Shown here: piece by piece, positions 1 through 7,852 of the stretch
How the letters are laid out: each line of letters starts with the position of its first letter
Position numbering within the stretch: position 1 is the stretch's first letter
NCBI GenBank assembly: GCA_944389505.1
Contig: CALXMP010000005.1
Coordinates: 1-64,000 of the forward strand
Length of the DNA stretch: 64,000 nucleotides
DNA from: an uncultured Spirochaetaceae bacterium
GTDB taxonomy: Bacteria > Spirochaetota > Spirochaetia > Sphaerochaetales > Sphaerochaetaceae
Reading direction: 5' to 3'
Translations under genes and position numbers: made by a program
The notes under the pieces: generated by a model
Database searches by the model: none
The model's input: the letters and a program-made list of their open reading frames with translations, nothing else
Told to the model about the DNA's origin: nothing

Positions 1-27
1 CGCGGGAGAGTAGGTCGCCGCCAGGTT
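1..27 (+). rRNA. rrf: 5S ribosomal RNA, 3' end only
   Basis: The first bases read GGGAGAGTAGGTCGCCGCC, which is the conserved 3' terminal region of bacterial 5S rRNA (helix I/IV end ending in GCCAGG). Only the tail is inside the window. A hairpin terminator follows at once, as expected at the end of an rRNA operon. The exact 3' end is uncertain by a few bases. Confidence 0.88.
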
Positions 28-45
28 CTTTTTTTATCCTTCATC

Positions 46-72
46 CCCCTCTCTATGAGGGGTTTTCTTTTT
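46..72 (+). terminator. Intrinsic terminator of the rRNA operon
   Basis: CCCCTC and GAGGGG pair as a perfect 6-bp stem around a 5-nt loop, followed by TTTTCTTTTT. It lies 18 nt after the 5S tail. Confidence 0.9.
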
Positions 73-115
73 GATTATCCCTTTTCTGATGTATCATGCT
101 TAAAGGAGAATTCAG

Positions 116-988
116 ATGAAGGCATTGAGTTTTGGAGAGATCCTCTGGGATATAGATGGTGATGTCAGGACATTGGGCGGTGCACCGCTGAATGTTCTTG
201 GACATATATCAAAGCTTGGCGGCGATTGTTCCGTCATAAGCGCTGTAGGCGATGATGAACTTGGAAAGGAGACGCTTTCCAGGATTGATAGCCTCGGTAT
301 TGACAGAAGCTTTGTCAGCATATCAGCGTATGAGACTGGAAAAGCACTTGTTGCATTGGATAATGGAATTCCTTCATATTCATTCCCGGATCCATCTGCA
401 TGGGATGATATAAAGCTATCGGATGCAGAGAAGGAGAAGCTCTGCAGTACGCCGTTCGATGTATTCATCTATGGAACACTGGCATCGAGGCATAGCGTAT
501 CGCGTGGGACGCTTTGCTATCTCCTTGAGAACATAAAGGCATCAGAGTTCTTCTTTGACGTCAATCTCCGGCTTTCATTCTATTCTGCAGAGCTCATTGA
601 AGAATGTCTGAAGCATGCGACGATTCTGAAACTGAACAATGATGAGGTTCCTGTTGTGTCATCGCTTCTTGGCATGGATGAAAAGGACTTTCCGTATGAG
701 GTACAGAGAAGATTCCCTGTCAGGAAGGTTCTGATATCATTAGGTAGCAAAGGCTCTGTATGCTTTGAAGGCAATAATGCGATAAATGCCGAAGCTGGGA
801 AGGTCAAGGTGATTGATACAGTTGGGGCTGGCGATAGTCTCTCTGCAGCGTTTCTGTATTTCCTCAGCATGGGCGATGATACAGCTGCTGCCCTCTCAAA
901 GGCCTCAGCCCTCGCTGATTATGTTGTGACAAAGCGCGGTGCGATACCAGATTATGATGAGGATATAAGGAGAAGGCTGAATGCCTGA
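116..988 (+). CDS. PfkB-family carbohydrate kinase (fructokinase-like)
   Basis: A ribokinase-fold sugar kinase of 290 residues, usual for the family. It would phosphorylate a sugar using ATP in the cytoplasm. Visible family marks are the N-terminal GGAPLNV segment after the first strand, and the C-terminal DTVGAGDSLSAAF anion-hole and catalytic-base motif near residues 238-250. The start is set by an AAAGGAGAA ribosome site at 102-110. It is a single gene after the rRNA operon terminator with no linked transporter, so the substrate is not indicated; fructose is the likeliest guess from the N-terminal motif. The downstream phosphatase has its own promoter-like sequence. Confidence 0.85.
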   Translation: MKALSFGEILWDIDGDVRTLGGAPLNVLGHISKLGGDCSVISAVGDDELGKETLSRIDSLGIDRSFVSISAYETGKALVALDNGIPSYSFPDPSAWDDIKLSDAEKEKLCSTPFDVFIYGTLASRHSVSRGTLCYLLENIKASEFFFDVNLRLSFYSAELIEECLKHATILKLNNDEVPVVSSLLGMDEKDFPYEVQRRFPVRKVLISLGSKGSVCFEGNNAINAEAGKVKVIDTVGAGDSLSAAFLYFLSMGDDTAAALSKASALADYVVTKRGAIPDYDEDIRRRLNA

Positions 989-1027
989 TCCATAGACTAA
1001 AACGCTCACCTTTGGTATAGAAATGCT

Positions 1028-1453
1028 GTGAATATCCTTTTTGTCTGTCATGGGAATATATGCAGGTCACCGATGGCCGAGGCAGTGTTCAGAAAGCTTG
1101 CTGATGACCGTGAGCTTGGTGATCGGTTCAATGTATCCTCGTCTGGAGTAAGCAGCGAGGAGTCCGGCAATGATATCTATCCACCTGCTAAAGCAGAGCT
1201 AAGGAGAAGGGGCATACCGTTTTTCAGAAGGTCTGCAAAGCGCATAAGCGATAGGGAATTCGAGGATTATGATCTTATCATCGCACTCGATCGTTCTAAC
1301 CTAGCATCTCTCAGACGCCGTTTCGGTGATAGCCCGAAGATCAGGATGCTGCTTGACCGCGATGTGGCTGATCCATGGTATACCGATGATTTCGTCACAG
1401 CATATGATGATATATTAAAAGGATGTGAGAGGCTCCTTGATTCGCTTGCATAG
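1028..1453 (+). CDS. Low-molecular-weight protein-tyrosine phosphatase
   Basis: A 141-residue cytoplasmic phosphatase. The N-terminal CHGNICRS loop gives the CX5R catalytic signature (nucleophile Cys7, Arg13), and the general-acid Asp115 sits in the DPWY motif at 115-118. These are the complete hallmarks of the LMW-PTP/arsenate-reductase fold; the protein is slightly shorter than the usual 150-160. The start is GTG with no ribosome site. A TATAGA hexamer at 1016-1021 ends 6 nt before the GTG, so the mRNA may be leaderless. Its partner kinase or substrate is not visible nearby. Confidence 0.9.
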   Translation: MNILFVCHGNICRSPMAEAVFRKLADDRELGDRFNVSSSGVSSEESGNDIYPPAKAELRRRGIPFFRRSAKRISDREFEDYDLIIALDRSNLASLRRRFGDSPKIRMLLDRDVADPWYTDDFVTAYDDILKGCERLLDSLA

Positions 1454-1479
1454 GCAATGAGGCATGGTATCATCAGGGT

Positions 1480-2427
1480 ATGAAGAAGATCCTTGTTGTT
1501 ATCATGCTGTCTCTGGCAGCTGTCAGCCCCGTATTCTCCGCTCCAAAGGATGTGGAGCCTTTAGTGATACTATCGCTGGCAGCCCCTGCCTTGATTGCTG
1601 CGGAGAATCCCGGAGGAGATGTTGATCTGTCCATGACGGATCAGGCTATGCTTCTGATGATACCTGAAGAGATCAGGCGTTCAGGTATCAGGCTTGCTGG
1701 AATTCTTTCCGATAATGTCATCACGATAGCGAATGAAGGGCTGAAGGTGGCCATGCTTTATGCCGGATTCGATGATGTGGATATCATAGGAGCGGGAGGT
1801 TATGTCTCCTCTTCCTTTGATATGGATGCTATTGAAACGGATAGACTGTTCAGGACTCAGATTTCATTCGATGATGCCAGCGCAATATATAAGTTCGGAT
1901 CCAGGACATCCAGCACCTCGCTTGATGGCACAATCCTCCTTTCTCTTTCCATCTTTTCCGAGCCGCTCTTCTCATTGTATATCGATACCGGGGATATATT
2001 GATATCAGGGAATGAAGGCTATCAGGGCAATGTGCTGGAGATCCGTGTCGATCTCAATGAGGATGCCGTCTATTCCTATTTCGATATGGCAGGTATCAGC
2101 CTGGAGGATGCGAGGATGAATGCAATCATGATGTTCATGATGTTTGGCGGCGCTGATTATGATGATGCTATAGGGATGGATCTCTCCTCAATGGATTACA
2201 ATGAGATAGTGTCTGTCCTTTCCGAGGGGAATCTTCTGGATGTGCTTGATGCAGCGGCATTCTTCTTTGAGGCAAGCAATGACCCTGCAATGGATATCCC
2301 CGGAATTGCAACTGTCGCGCTGAAGCCTTCCCTCTACCTCAATGGCAGCCCTGTCCCGGGTGTGGATCTTGAAAAAGCCATGAACCGCTTCATGGATATC
2401 TACAGCCTTGCCGAGATGATCGGGTAG
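1480..2427 (+). CDS. Exported protein of unknown function
   Basis: I do not recognise this 315-residue protein. It begins with a clear Sec signal peptide (MKK, hydrophobic core, cleavage near SPVFSA-PK, about residue 22). The mature part is acidic, has no cysteine pattern and no repeats, and alternates beta-prone stretches with Asp/Met-rich segments, so a periplasmic or outer-surface role is plausible. There is no ribosome site; TATCAT at 1468-1473 ends 6 nt before the ATG with TTGCAT 16 nt further upstream, consistent with a leaderless transcript. It is probably lineage-specific. Confidence 0.7.
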   Translation: MKKILVVIMLSLAAVSPVFSAPKDVEPLVILSLAAPALIAAENPGGDVDLSMTDQAMLLMIPEEIRRSGIRLAGILSDNVITIANEGLKVAMLYAGFDDVDIIGAGGYVSSSFDMDAIETDRLFRTQISFDDASAIYKFGSRTSSTSLDGTILLSLSIFSEPLFSLYIDTGDILISGNEGYQGNVLEIRVDLNEDAVYSYFDMAGISLEDARMNAIMMFMMFGGADYDDAIGMDLSSMDYNEIVSVLSEGNLLDVLDAAAFFFEASNDPAMDIPGIATVALKPSLYLNGSPVPGVDLEKAMNRFMDIYSLAEMIG

Positions 2428-2482
2428 GTGGTCACAAAGAGCAGTTTTCCTGCTATATTAGGAATATAGGAGCTTAGTTATT

Positions 2483-3328
2483 ATGGATATTCGCTATTCA
2501 ACAGGCAAAGAGCCTTTCAAGAGAATGAATACCGATGAACTCAGGAATGAGTTCCTCATCACAGATATCTTCCTTCCGGATGATGTCACCGCTGTATACT
2601 CCCATGTCGACAGAATTGTGACAATGGGTGCTATGCCAATCAAGGAGACAATCTCCATCGATAAGAACATCGACTGCTGGAAGAACTTCGGCGTTGATTA
2701 CCTTCTTGAGAGAAGGGAGCTTGGCGCTATAAATATCGGAGGAAAGGGAAAGATCATCGCAGATGGCACAGAGTACGCTATGGATCATTTCGATGGTATC
2801 TATATCCCTATGGGAACAAAGGATGTGAAGTTCTCATCCGATGATCCTTCGGATCCTGCCAAGTTCTATATGTGCACGACACCTGCACACCGCCCGTATC
2901 CTGTAAAGCTCATCCCTCTCAAGGATGCCATCCATAAGCATCTTGGATCGCAGGCAACATCGAACGAGAGAACAATCAATCAGTATATCCACCCGGATGT
3001 GCTTGATACCTGCCAGCTCTCGATGGGACTTACTCACCTCGAGCCGGGTTCTGTATGGAATACGATGCCTGCGCATACGCATGAGAGGAGAATGGAAGTC
3101 TATTTCTACTTCGAGATCCCAGATGACAACGTTGTCTTCCATTTCATGGGAGAGCCATCTGAGACGAGGCATATCGTTATGCACAACGAGGAAGCTGTCA
3201 TCAACCCATCATGGTCAATCCACTCTGGATGCGGTACTTCGAACTATACCTTCATCTGGGCTATGGCCGGTGAGAACAGGGCATATGATGATCAGGATGT
3301 CCTGAAGACCGATAAGGATCTCAGATAA
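2483..3328 (+). CDS. kduI: 5-keto-4-deoxyuronate isomerase (4-deoxy-L-threo-5-hexosulose-uronate ketol-isomerase)
   Basis: KduI converts 4-deoxy-5-ketouronate, released from pectin or glycosaminoglycan disaccharides, into 2,5-diketo-3-deoxygluconate. The 281-residue protein resembles E. coli KduI (278 aa) along its length. The cupin zinc ligands are all present: His198, His200 and Glu205 in HTHERRME, and His247 in SWSIH. The start follows an AGGAG at 2469-2473 with a somewhat long spacer. It stands alone here: KduD, polysaccharide lyases and unsaturated glucuronyl hydrolase are not in the window, so the uronate pathway must be completed elsewhere. Confidence 0.95.
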   Translation: MDIRYSTGKEPFKRMNTDELRNEFLITDIFLPDDVTAVYSHVDRIVTMGAMPIKETISIDKNIDCWKNFGVDYLLERRELGAINIGGKGKIIADGTEYAMDHFDGIYIPMGTKDVKFSSDDPSDPAKFYMCTTPAHRPYPVKLIPLKDAIHKHLGSQATSNERTINQYIHPDVLDTCQLSMGLTHLEPGSVWNTMPAHTHERRMEVYFYFEIPDDNVVFHFMGEPSETRHIVMHNEEAVINPSWSIHSGCGTSNYTFIWAMAGENRAYDDQDVLKTDKDLR

Positions 3329-3349
3329 TCATACGGTATGACTATGCTT

Positions 3350-3376
3350 AAGGCTGCAGCAATGCAGCCTTTTGCT
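3350..3376 (+). terminator. Terminator after kduI
   Basis: AAGGCTGCA and TGCAGCCTT form a perfect 9-bp stem with a GCAA tetraloop, ending in a short T stretch. It lies 22 nt after the kduI stop. Confidence 0.75.
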
Positions 3377-3479
3377 ATCATTGGGGATCTGTAAATCAAC
3401 ATTGTGAGGATACAATCAGCATTGTATACCTGTTTCTTAATCCAGATATCTGATATAAATAGACTTCGGAGTATTTTAT

Positions 3480-4472
3480 ATGCAGATAAGGCTAAGGAAT
3501 CTGAAGCGGAACTATGCATCGCTCCATGCTGTCGATGATGTTTCGCTTGATATACCATCCAACACAGTCTATGGCATCATAGGACGCTCGGGGGCTGGAA
3601 AGTCCACGCTTGTCCGTCTTGTATCGATGCTTGAGAAGCCTGATCAGGGTGAGGTCTATTACGATGACAAGCGTGTCGATAACCTCTCAAAGGAAGAGCT
3701 GATCCAGGAAAGGAGGAAGATCGGTATGATCTTCCAGAACTTCAATCTCTTCTCTTCCAGGAATGCTGAGGATAATATCGCCTATCCGATGGAGATATGC
3801 CATATGGATAAGGCTTATATAAAGAAGCGCACGGCAGAGCTTCTTGCTCTTGTAGGGCTTGAAGGGCGTGGCAGTGCTCCTATATCCACGCTGTCGGGCG
3901 GACAGAAGCAGAGGGTAGCGATTGCAAGGGCGCTTGCTGTGAAGCCCGAGATACTCTTCTGCGATGAGGCGACAAGTGCTCTCGATCCTCAGACAACGAG
4001 AGCGATACTCTCTCTTATCAAGGAAATCCAGAAGAAGATGAACCTCACTGTCGTGATGATCACTCATCAGATGGAGGTAGTCCGCGATGCATGTGACCGT
4101 GTTGCGGTGCTGGATGCAGGCCATATCGTTGAGGAAGGTCCTGTCTCGGATATCTTCGCTTCCCCCAAGAGCGATGTGACGAAGGATTTCCTATCATCGC
4201 TTACAAATGTCCATGAGTCCATTGTGCGCTGGTCGAATGATGGCGGGCACTATACGCTGCGCTTCCGCGGAGGTGCTACCGATGAGCCTATCATCTCCAC
4301 AGTCTCCGCAAAGACAGGTGCTGTGTTCAATATAAGGGCAGCAGGTGTGCAGACTGTCAATGGTGAGGAGCTTGGTGTGATGATCACTGATATCGGGCCG
4401 GATGGGAAGACTGCAGCGGAAGCTGTCAGGCTTCTTCAGGATATGGGCGTATTGGTAGAGGAGGCTGAGTGA
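3480..4472 (+). CDS. metN: Methionine ABC transporter, ATP-binding subunit
   Basis: The ATPase that powers D/L-methionine uptake with MetI and MetQ. At 330 residues it has the full MetN architecture: Walker A GRSGAGKST (35-43), signature LSGGQ (138-142), Walker B ILFCDE (158-163), H-loop His196, and a C-terminal NIL domain (about 255-330) that senses intracellular methionine. The GGAG at 3468-3471 precedes the ATG by about 8 nt. It overlaps metI by one base. metQ is detached (5485), with a terminator between. Confidence 0.95.
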   Translation: MQIRLRNLKRNYASLHAVDDVSLDIPSNTVYGIIGRSGAGKSTLVRLVSMLEKPDQGEVYYDDKRVDNLSKEELIQERRKIGMIFQNFNLFSSRNAEDNIAYPMEICHMDKAYIKKRTAELLALVGLEGRGSAPISTLSGGQKQRVAIARALAVKPEILFCDEATSALDPQTTRAILSLIKEIQKKMNLTVVMITHQMEVVRDACDRVAVLDAGHIVEEGPVSDIFASPKSDVTKDFLSSLTNVHESIVRWSNDGGHYTLRFRGGATDEPIISTVSAKTGAVFNIRAAGVQTVNGEELGVMITDIGPDGKTAAEAVRLLQDMGVLVEEAE

Positions 4473-5158
4473 TGGATGCTGTAATGTCTTTCTTCCAGTC
4501 TACGATGTTTACGCTTGTTGTGCAGGCAACATGGCAGACGCTTGTCATGGTCTTCCTTTCGACGATCTTCTCCATGATACTTGGACTGCCGATAGGAATC
4601 CTTCTCCATGTGACTTCATCAGAGGAGCAGGGAGGTATAATCCCGCATCCTGTCTTCTACAATGTCCTTTCGCGTATTGTGAATATACTGAGATCGTTCC
4701 CGTTCATAATACTCATGATTGTCCTGATGCCTCTCTCCAGGCTTATAATCGGCACAAGCATAGGAACGATGGCTACCGTGATCCCGCTTTCGATAGCTGC
4801 GGCTCCATTTGTCGCAAGGATCATAGAGTCTGCGCTCAAGGAAGTCGATCCTGGTGTTGTACAGGCAGCACGTGCCATGGGGTCGACGAACTGGCAGATA
4901 ATCCTCAAGGTTCTTATACCCGAGGCTCTTCCTTCGCTTGTTTCCGGCGTCACGCTTACGATCATCAATCTCATAGGCTATTCAGCTATGGCAGGAGCCA
5001 TAGGCGGTGGCGGACTCGGTGACCTTGCAATCCGTTATGGATACCAGAGATTCAGCCCGTCATATATGGTCTCTGCTGTCATCGTAATCATTGTCATGGT
5101 TGAGGTGATACAGTTCATCGGAGACAGGATAAGCGCTCATCTGATTGCTAAACGCTGA
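4472..5158 (+). CDS. metI: Methionine ABC transporter, permease subunit
   Basis: A 228-residue integral inner-membrane permease with five to six hydrophobic helices and the EAA-like loop around EVDPGVVQAARAMGS, where MetN docks. The length is normal for MetI (about 217-230). I prefer ATG 4472, which overlaps the metN stop as TGATG and has AGGAGG 7 nt upstream, over the GTG at 4469. It is translationally coupled to metN. Confidence 0.93.
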   Translation: MDAVMSFFQSTMFTLVVQATWQTLVMVFLSTIFSMILGLPIGILLHVTSSEEQGGIIPHPVFYNVLSRIVNILRSFPFIILMIVLMPLSRLIIGTSIGTMATVIPLSIAAAPFVARIIESALKEVDPGVVQAARAMGSTNWQIILKVLIPEALPSLVSGVTLTIINLIGYSAMAGAIGGGGLGDLAIRYGYQRFSPSYMVSAVIVIIVMVEVIQFIGDRISAHLIAKR

Positions 5159-5210
5159 TTGGATATGCAGGTTATCTGAAAAATTTAAGATATTTTAATT
5201 ATTTATAAAG

Positions 5211-5242
5211 CAGGAAGATAGCATAATTTCTTCCTGTTTTTT
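5211..5242 (+). terminator. Terminator between metI and metQ
   Basis: CAGGAAGA pairs with TCTTCCTG around a 10-nt AT-rich loop and is followed by six Ts. It would uncouple metNI from metQ. Confidence 0.78.
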
Positions 5243-5335
5243 CATAAAATTTGCATCAGCCGCATGGAATTTATGTTGCATATTCTTGCACCTTTATGCA
5301 TAATCAAGGCATCAAAGATAAAGGAGAGCACGATT

Positions 5336-5398
5336 ATGGCAAAGACATTATCCATCATATCCATGCGCATGTTCTCCATGATGCCCGTGAGGGCATAA
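5336..5398 (+). CDS. Candidate methionine-rich leader peptide upstream of metQ
   Basis: A 20-codon ORF, MAKTLSIISMRMFSMMPVRA, with a textbook AAGGAG at 5321-5326, 9 nt before its ATG. Met occurs at positions 1, 10, 12, 15 and 16, so a quarter of the codons are Met. The last Met-Pro codons form the 5' arm of a perfect hairpin (ATGCCC 5381-5386, GTGA loop, GGGCAT 5391-5396) that runs to the stop codon. The position 86 nt before metQ, the gene for a methionine-binding protein, fits a ribosome-stalling attenuator. No known family is claimed. Confidence 0.5.
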   Translation: MAKTLSIISMRMFSMMPVRA

Positions 5399-5484
5399 TA
5401 CTTCTATTCCACCACATTTCTATAATTGTTCAGGGTCCTTCGGGATATCGTAATACTTAATCGAATTATTTTGGAGATATATTA

Positions 5485-6288
5485 ATGAAAAAGACTTTTG
5501 CTGTTCTTGCGGTGCTTCTTATCGCAGTATCTGTTTTCGCTTCCGGTTCCAAGGAATCCGCTGATTCCAATGTCATCAAGGTTGGTGCAACACCCGATCC
5601 GCACGGTGTGCTTCTCGGTCTTGTGAAGGACGATCTCGCTGCTCAGGGAATCGACCTCCAGATTGTCGAGTTCACGGATTATGTGACACCTAATGAGGCC
5701 CTTGCTTCTGGTGATATCGATGCTAACTACTTCCAGCACCTTCCGTATATGGAGAGCGCAAATGCAGAGCGCGGCTACAAGCTTGTGAATGCTGGCGGCA
5801 TCCACATCGAGCCTCTTGCAGTATACAGCGAGAAGTATGATTCACTCGAGGCTATCCCCGATGGAGCAAGGATTGCTATTCCTAATGATCCTACGAATGA
5901 GGGAAGAGCTCTTCTCCTTCTCCAGAGCGCAGGTCTCATCACTCTTAAGGCTGACGCTGGTCTTGAAGCTGTTCCTTCCGACATCGCAGAGAATCCGCAC
6001 AACTTCTCATTCTCCGAGATTGAGGCTGCATCGCTTCCACGTGTTCTTGCAGATGTCGATGCTGCTGTAATCAATGGCAACTATGCTATCCCTGCAGGTC
6101 TTATCGCAACACGTGATGGTCTCTTCATCGAGAATGCAGATAGCCCGTATGTGAATGTCATCGCAGTCAATGATGGCAACCAGGACGATCCTAAGGTACA
6201 GGCTCTTGTCGCAGCTCTCAAGGGAGATAAGGTAAGGGAGTATGTTGCAGAGCGCTATCCTAACGGAGAGGTCGTACTCGTAGACTAA
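5485..6288 (+). CDS. metQ: Methionine ABC transporter, substrate-binding protein
   Basis: A 267-residue MetQ/NlpA-family periplasmic protein that delivers methionine to MetNI. Family features include the early VGATPDPHG segment, DYVTPNEALASGDIDANYFQH, and the NGNYAIPAGL stretch near the ligand site. The signal peptide ends SVFASGSKES and has no lipobox cysteine, unlike classical MetQ lipoproteins. It is expressed separately from metNI: terminator, 326-bp gap, leader ORF. The ribosome site is GGAG at 5472-5475. A strong terminator follows. Confidence 0.94.
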   Translation: MKKTFAVLAVLLIAVSVFASGSKESADSNVIKVGATPDPHGVLLGLVKDDLAAQGIDLQIVEFTDYVTPNEALASGDIDANYFQHLPYMESANAERGYKLVNAGGIHIEPLAVYSEKYDSLEAIPDGARIAIPNDPTNEGRALLLLQSAGLITLKADAGLEAVPSDIAENPHNFSFSEIEAASLPRVLADVDAAVINGNYAIPAGLIATRDGLFIENADSPYVNVIAVNDGNQDDPKVQALVAALKGDKVREYVAERYPNGEVVLVD

Positions 6289-6311
6289 TCAGGTCCTTTA
6301 TTTCTGATTCC

Positions 6312-6351
6312 GAAGGCTGTTCTGGATGATTCCGGACAGCCTTCTTTTTTT
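6312..6351 (+). terminator. Terminator after metQ
   Basis: GAAGGCTGT and ACAGCCTTC form a 9-bp stem, extended by further G-C pairs, and are followed by seven Ts. Confidence 0.92.
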
Positions 6352-6363
6352 GCGAAATCCCGG

Positions 6364-6410
6364 TCTGAAACGGACTTTTTCAATAAAAATTGCAATTTTG
6401 TCCGTTTCAG
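6364..6410. repeat. 47-bp palindromic direct repeat, copy 1 (upstream of ATPase gene)
   Basis: The ends CTGAAACGGAC (6365-6375) and GTCCGTTTCAG (6400-6410) form a perfect 11-bp inverted repeat. The interior holds a second palindrome, AAAATTGCAATTTT. A copy differing at 3 of 47 positions lies at 7696-7742, so the two bracket the ATPase gene. Confidence 0.93.
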
Positions 6411-6418
6411 GCTAGTAT
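6390..6418 (+). promoter_or_regulatory. Promoter of the repeat-bracketed ATPase gene
   Basis: TTGCAA (6390-6395), a 17-nt spacer and TAGTAT (6413-6418). The -10 ends 6 nt before the ATG, implying a leaderless mRNA. The -35 lies inside repeat copy 1. Confidence 0.55.
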
Positions 6419-6424
6419 TTCATT

Positions 6425-7687
6425 ATGGTTAAGAATCTTTTTCCCAGAACCAGATATCTGGATAGAATCAGACCCTTCTATCACGATGAGGAGATGATCA
6501 AGGTCGTTTCAGGGGTTCGCCGCTGCGGTAAATCATCCCTTCTTTCGCTGGTTCGGGAAGAGCTTATTGCTTCTGGAGTGCCGAAGGAATCGATTCTCAG
6601 TATCAATCTCGACAAGAGACCCTATAAAAGCGTGAAGACTACCGCTGCTCTGGAGAAGATAGTCGATGGCTTCTTTTCCGGGGTCGAAGGCATGAAGTAT
6701 CTCTTTATTGATGAGATCCAGAATGTGAAAGGCTTTGAGGAGACAATCAATGCCTATAGGGAGGAAGGTGATTATTCCATTTTCATCATAGGCAGCAATT
6801 CATATATGCTCTCAGGGGAGCTTGTCACAAAGCTGACTGGCAGATACATCGAAATGCGCATGACGACGCTTACATTCGAAGAGTATCTGAAGATGAAGGC
6901 ATTTTATGGGAAGCCTGTGCTGGATGATCTTGAGAAGGAGCTTAACAATTACATCCTTGAAGGCGGTTTCCCTCGTGCTGTGATGTACGATACGCTTGAA
7001 CAGAAGCGGGTATACGTCCAGAGCGTAGTTGATGAGATTTTCGATAAGGATATAAAGCATAACAGGAAGATACGCAAGAAGAGGCTTTTTGATCTGATAA
7101 TGCAGTTCATAATAAACAATTTCGGATGTACTGTATCTGTTGATAAGCTTACAGCGAATCTGAAGTCGATTCTCAGGGAGAATGTCAGAAAGGAGACGGT
7201 ATACAGATACATCAATGAGATGGAGAATCTCCGTATCATAAGCCGCTGCAGCAGATTCGACCTTAAAAGCAAGCGGTCCCTCAGAGGAGATGAGAAGTAC
7301 TATCTTTCCGATCTCAGCTTCTATTTCCTTCGCAATACAGATAACAGGATTCCTTATGGTCCTGTGCTTGAGAATATCGTATACCAATACGCGGAGAGCC
7401 TATCATACTCTGTCAGTGTCGGAAAGATTGGCAATCTTGAAGTTGATTTCATCCTCCGCAAGCCTGATATGGATTATGCGTATGTACAGGTTGCAATGTA
7501 TATCTTCAATGGTGCAGAGGACGGTTCCGGTGTGAATCAGACAGAGGAAAGGGAGTATAGATCTCTTGAGGCTATCCGCGATTCATACCCGAAGTTCCTG
7601 CTTACCCTTGATCATATGCATCAGAGAAGGAACGGAATCGTCCATGCTAACCTCGCAGAGTTCATAAAAGAAGGGAAGATGTTCTGA
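6425..7687 (+). CDS. AAA-family ATPase with DUF4143-type C-terminal domain
   Basis: A 420-residue solitary ATPase of the AAA_14/DUF4143 family; its function is not established. Walker A is RRCGKSS near residue 35, Walker B is YLFIDEIQNV (about 96-105), and a sensor-like FIIGSNS follows. The C-terminal third has GNLEVDFIL then YVQVA, resembling a degenerate PD-(D/E)XK nuclease core in which the final lysine is missing. There is no ribosome site and the transcript appears leaderless. Copies of a 47-bp palindromic repeat end 14 nt before the start codon and begin 9 nt after the stop, so the gene and its repeats form a compact unit of about 1.4 kb. The neighbours are unrelated. Confidence 0.85.
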   Translation: MVKNLFPRTRYLDRIRPFYHDEEMIKVVSGVRRCGKSSLLSLVREELIASGVPKESILSINLDKRPYKSVKTTAALEKIVDGFFSGVEGMKYLFIDEIQNVKGFEETINAYREEGDYSIFIIGSNSYMLSGELVTKLTGRYIEMRMTTLTFEEYLKMKAFYGKPVLDDLEKELNNYILEGGFPRAVMYDTLEQKRVYVQSVVDEIFDKDIKHNRKIRKKRLFDLIMQFIINNFGCTVSVDKLTANLKSILRENVRKETVYRYINEMENLRIISRCSRFDLKSKRSLRGDEKYYLSDLSFYFLRNTDNRIPYGPVLENIVYQYAESLSYSVSVGKIGNLEVDFILRKPDMDYAYVQVAMYIFNGAEDGSGVNQTEEREYRSLEAIRDSYPKFLLTLDHMHQRRNGIVHANLAEFIKEGKMF

Positions 7688-7695
7688 AATCTCTA

Positions 7696-7742
7696 TCTGA
7701 AACGGACTTTTTCAATGAAAATCGCAATTTTGTCCGTTTCGG
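7696..7742. repeat. 47-bp palindromic direct repeat, copy 2 (downstream of ATPase gene)
   Basis: Matches copy 1 (6364-6410) at 44 of 47 positions and lies in the same orientation. One change turns the promoter-like TTGCAA of copy 1 into TCGCAA, and another breaks the outermost pair of the stem. It begins 9 nt after the ATPase stop codon. Confidence 0.93.
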
Positions 7743-7852
7743 TAGCTATTTGGCACATATATAGTTCTGCATATTGTGAGCTCTCCTGATAATATTGATT
7801 GCATTGGCATCTGCCCGGGATGATAATCTCTTCTGGAAAGCAAGGAGGAGCT

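Noticed and set aside
5251-5460. 69-codon open frame upstream of metQ
   Set aside because: It has no ribosome site and no protein character, and it overlaps in another frame the better-supported 20-codon Met-rich ORF.
5159-5484. SAM riboswitch upstream of metQ
   Set aside because: I looked for the conserved SAM-I core (GAGGGACTGGCC-like and AAACC segments) and for SAM-II features and found neither.
6364-7742. Transposon with terminal repeats
   Set aside because: The flanking repeats are direct, not inverted, no target duplication is visible and the gene is not a transposase; only the weaker idea of a cassette is kept as a finding.
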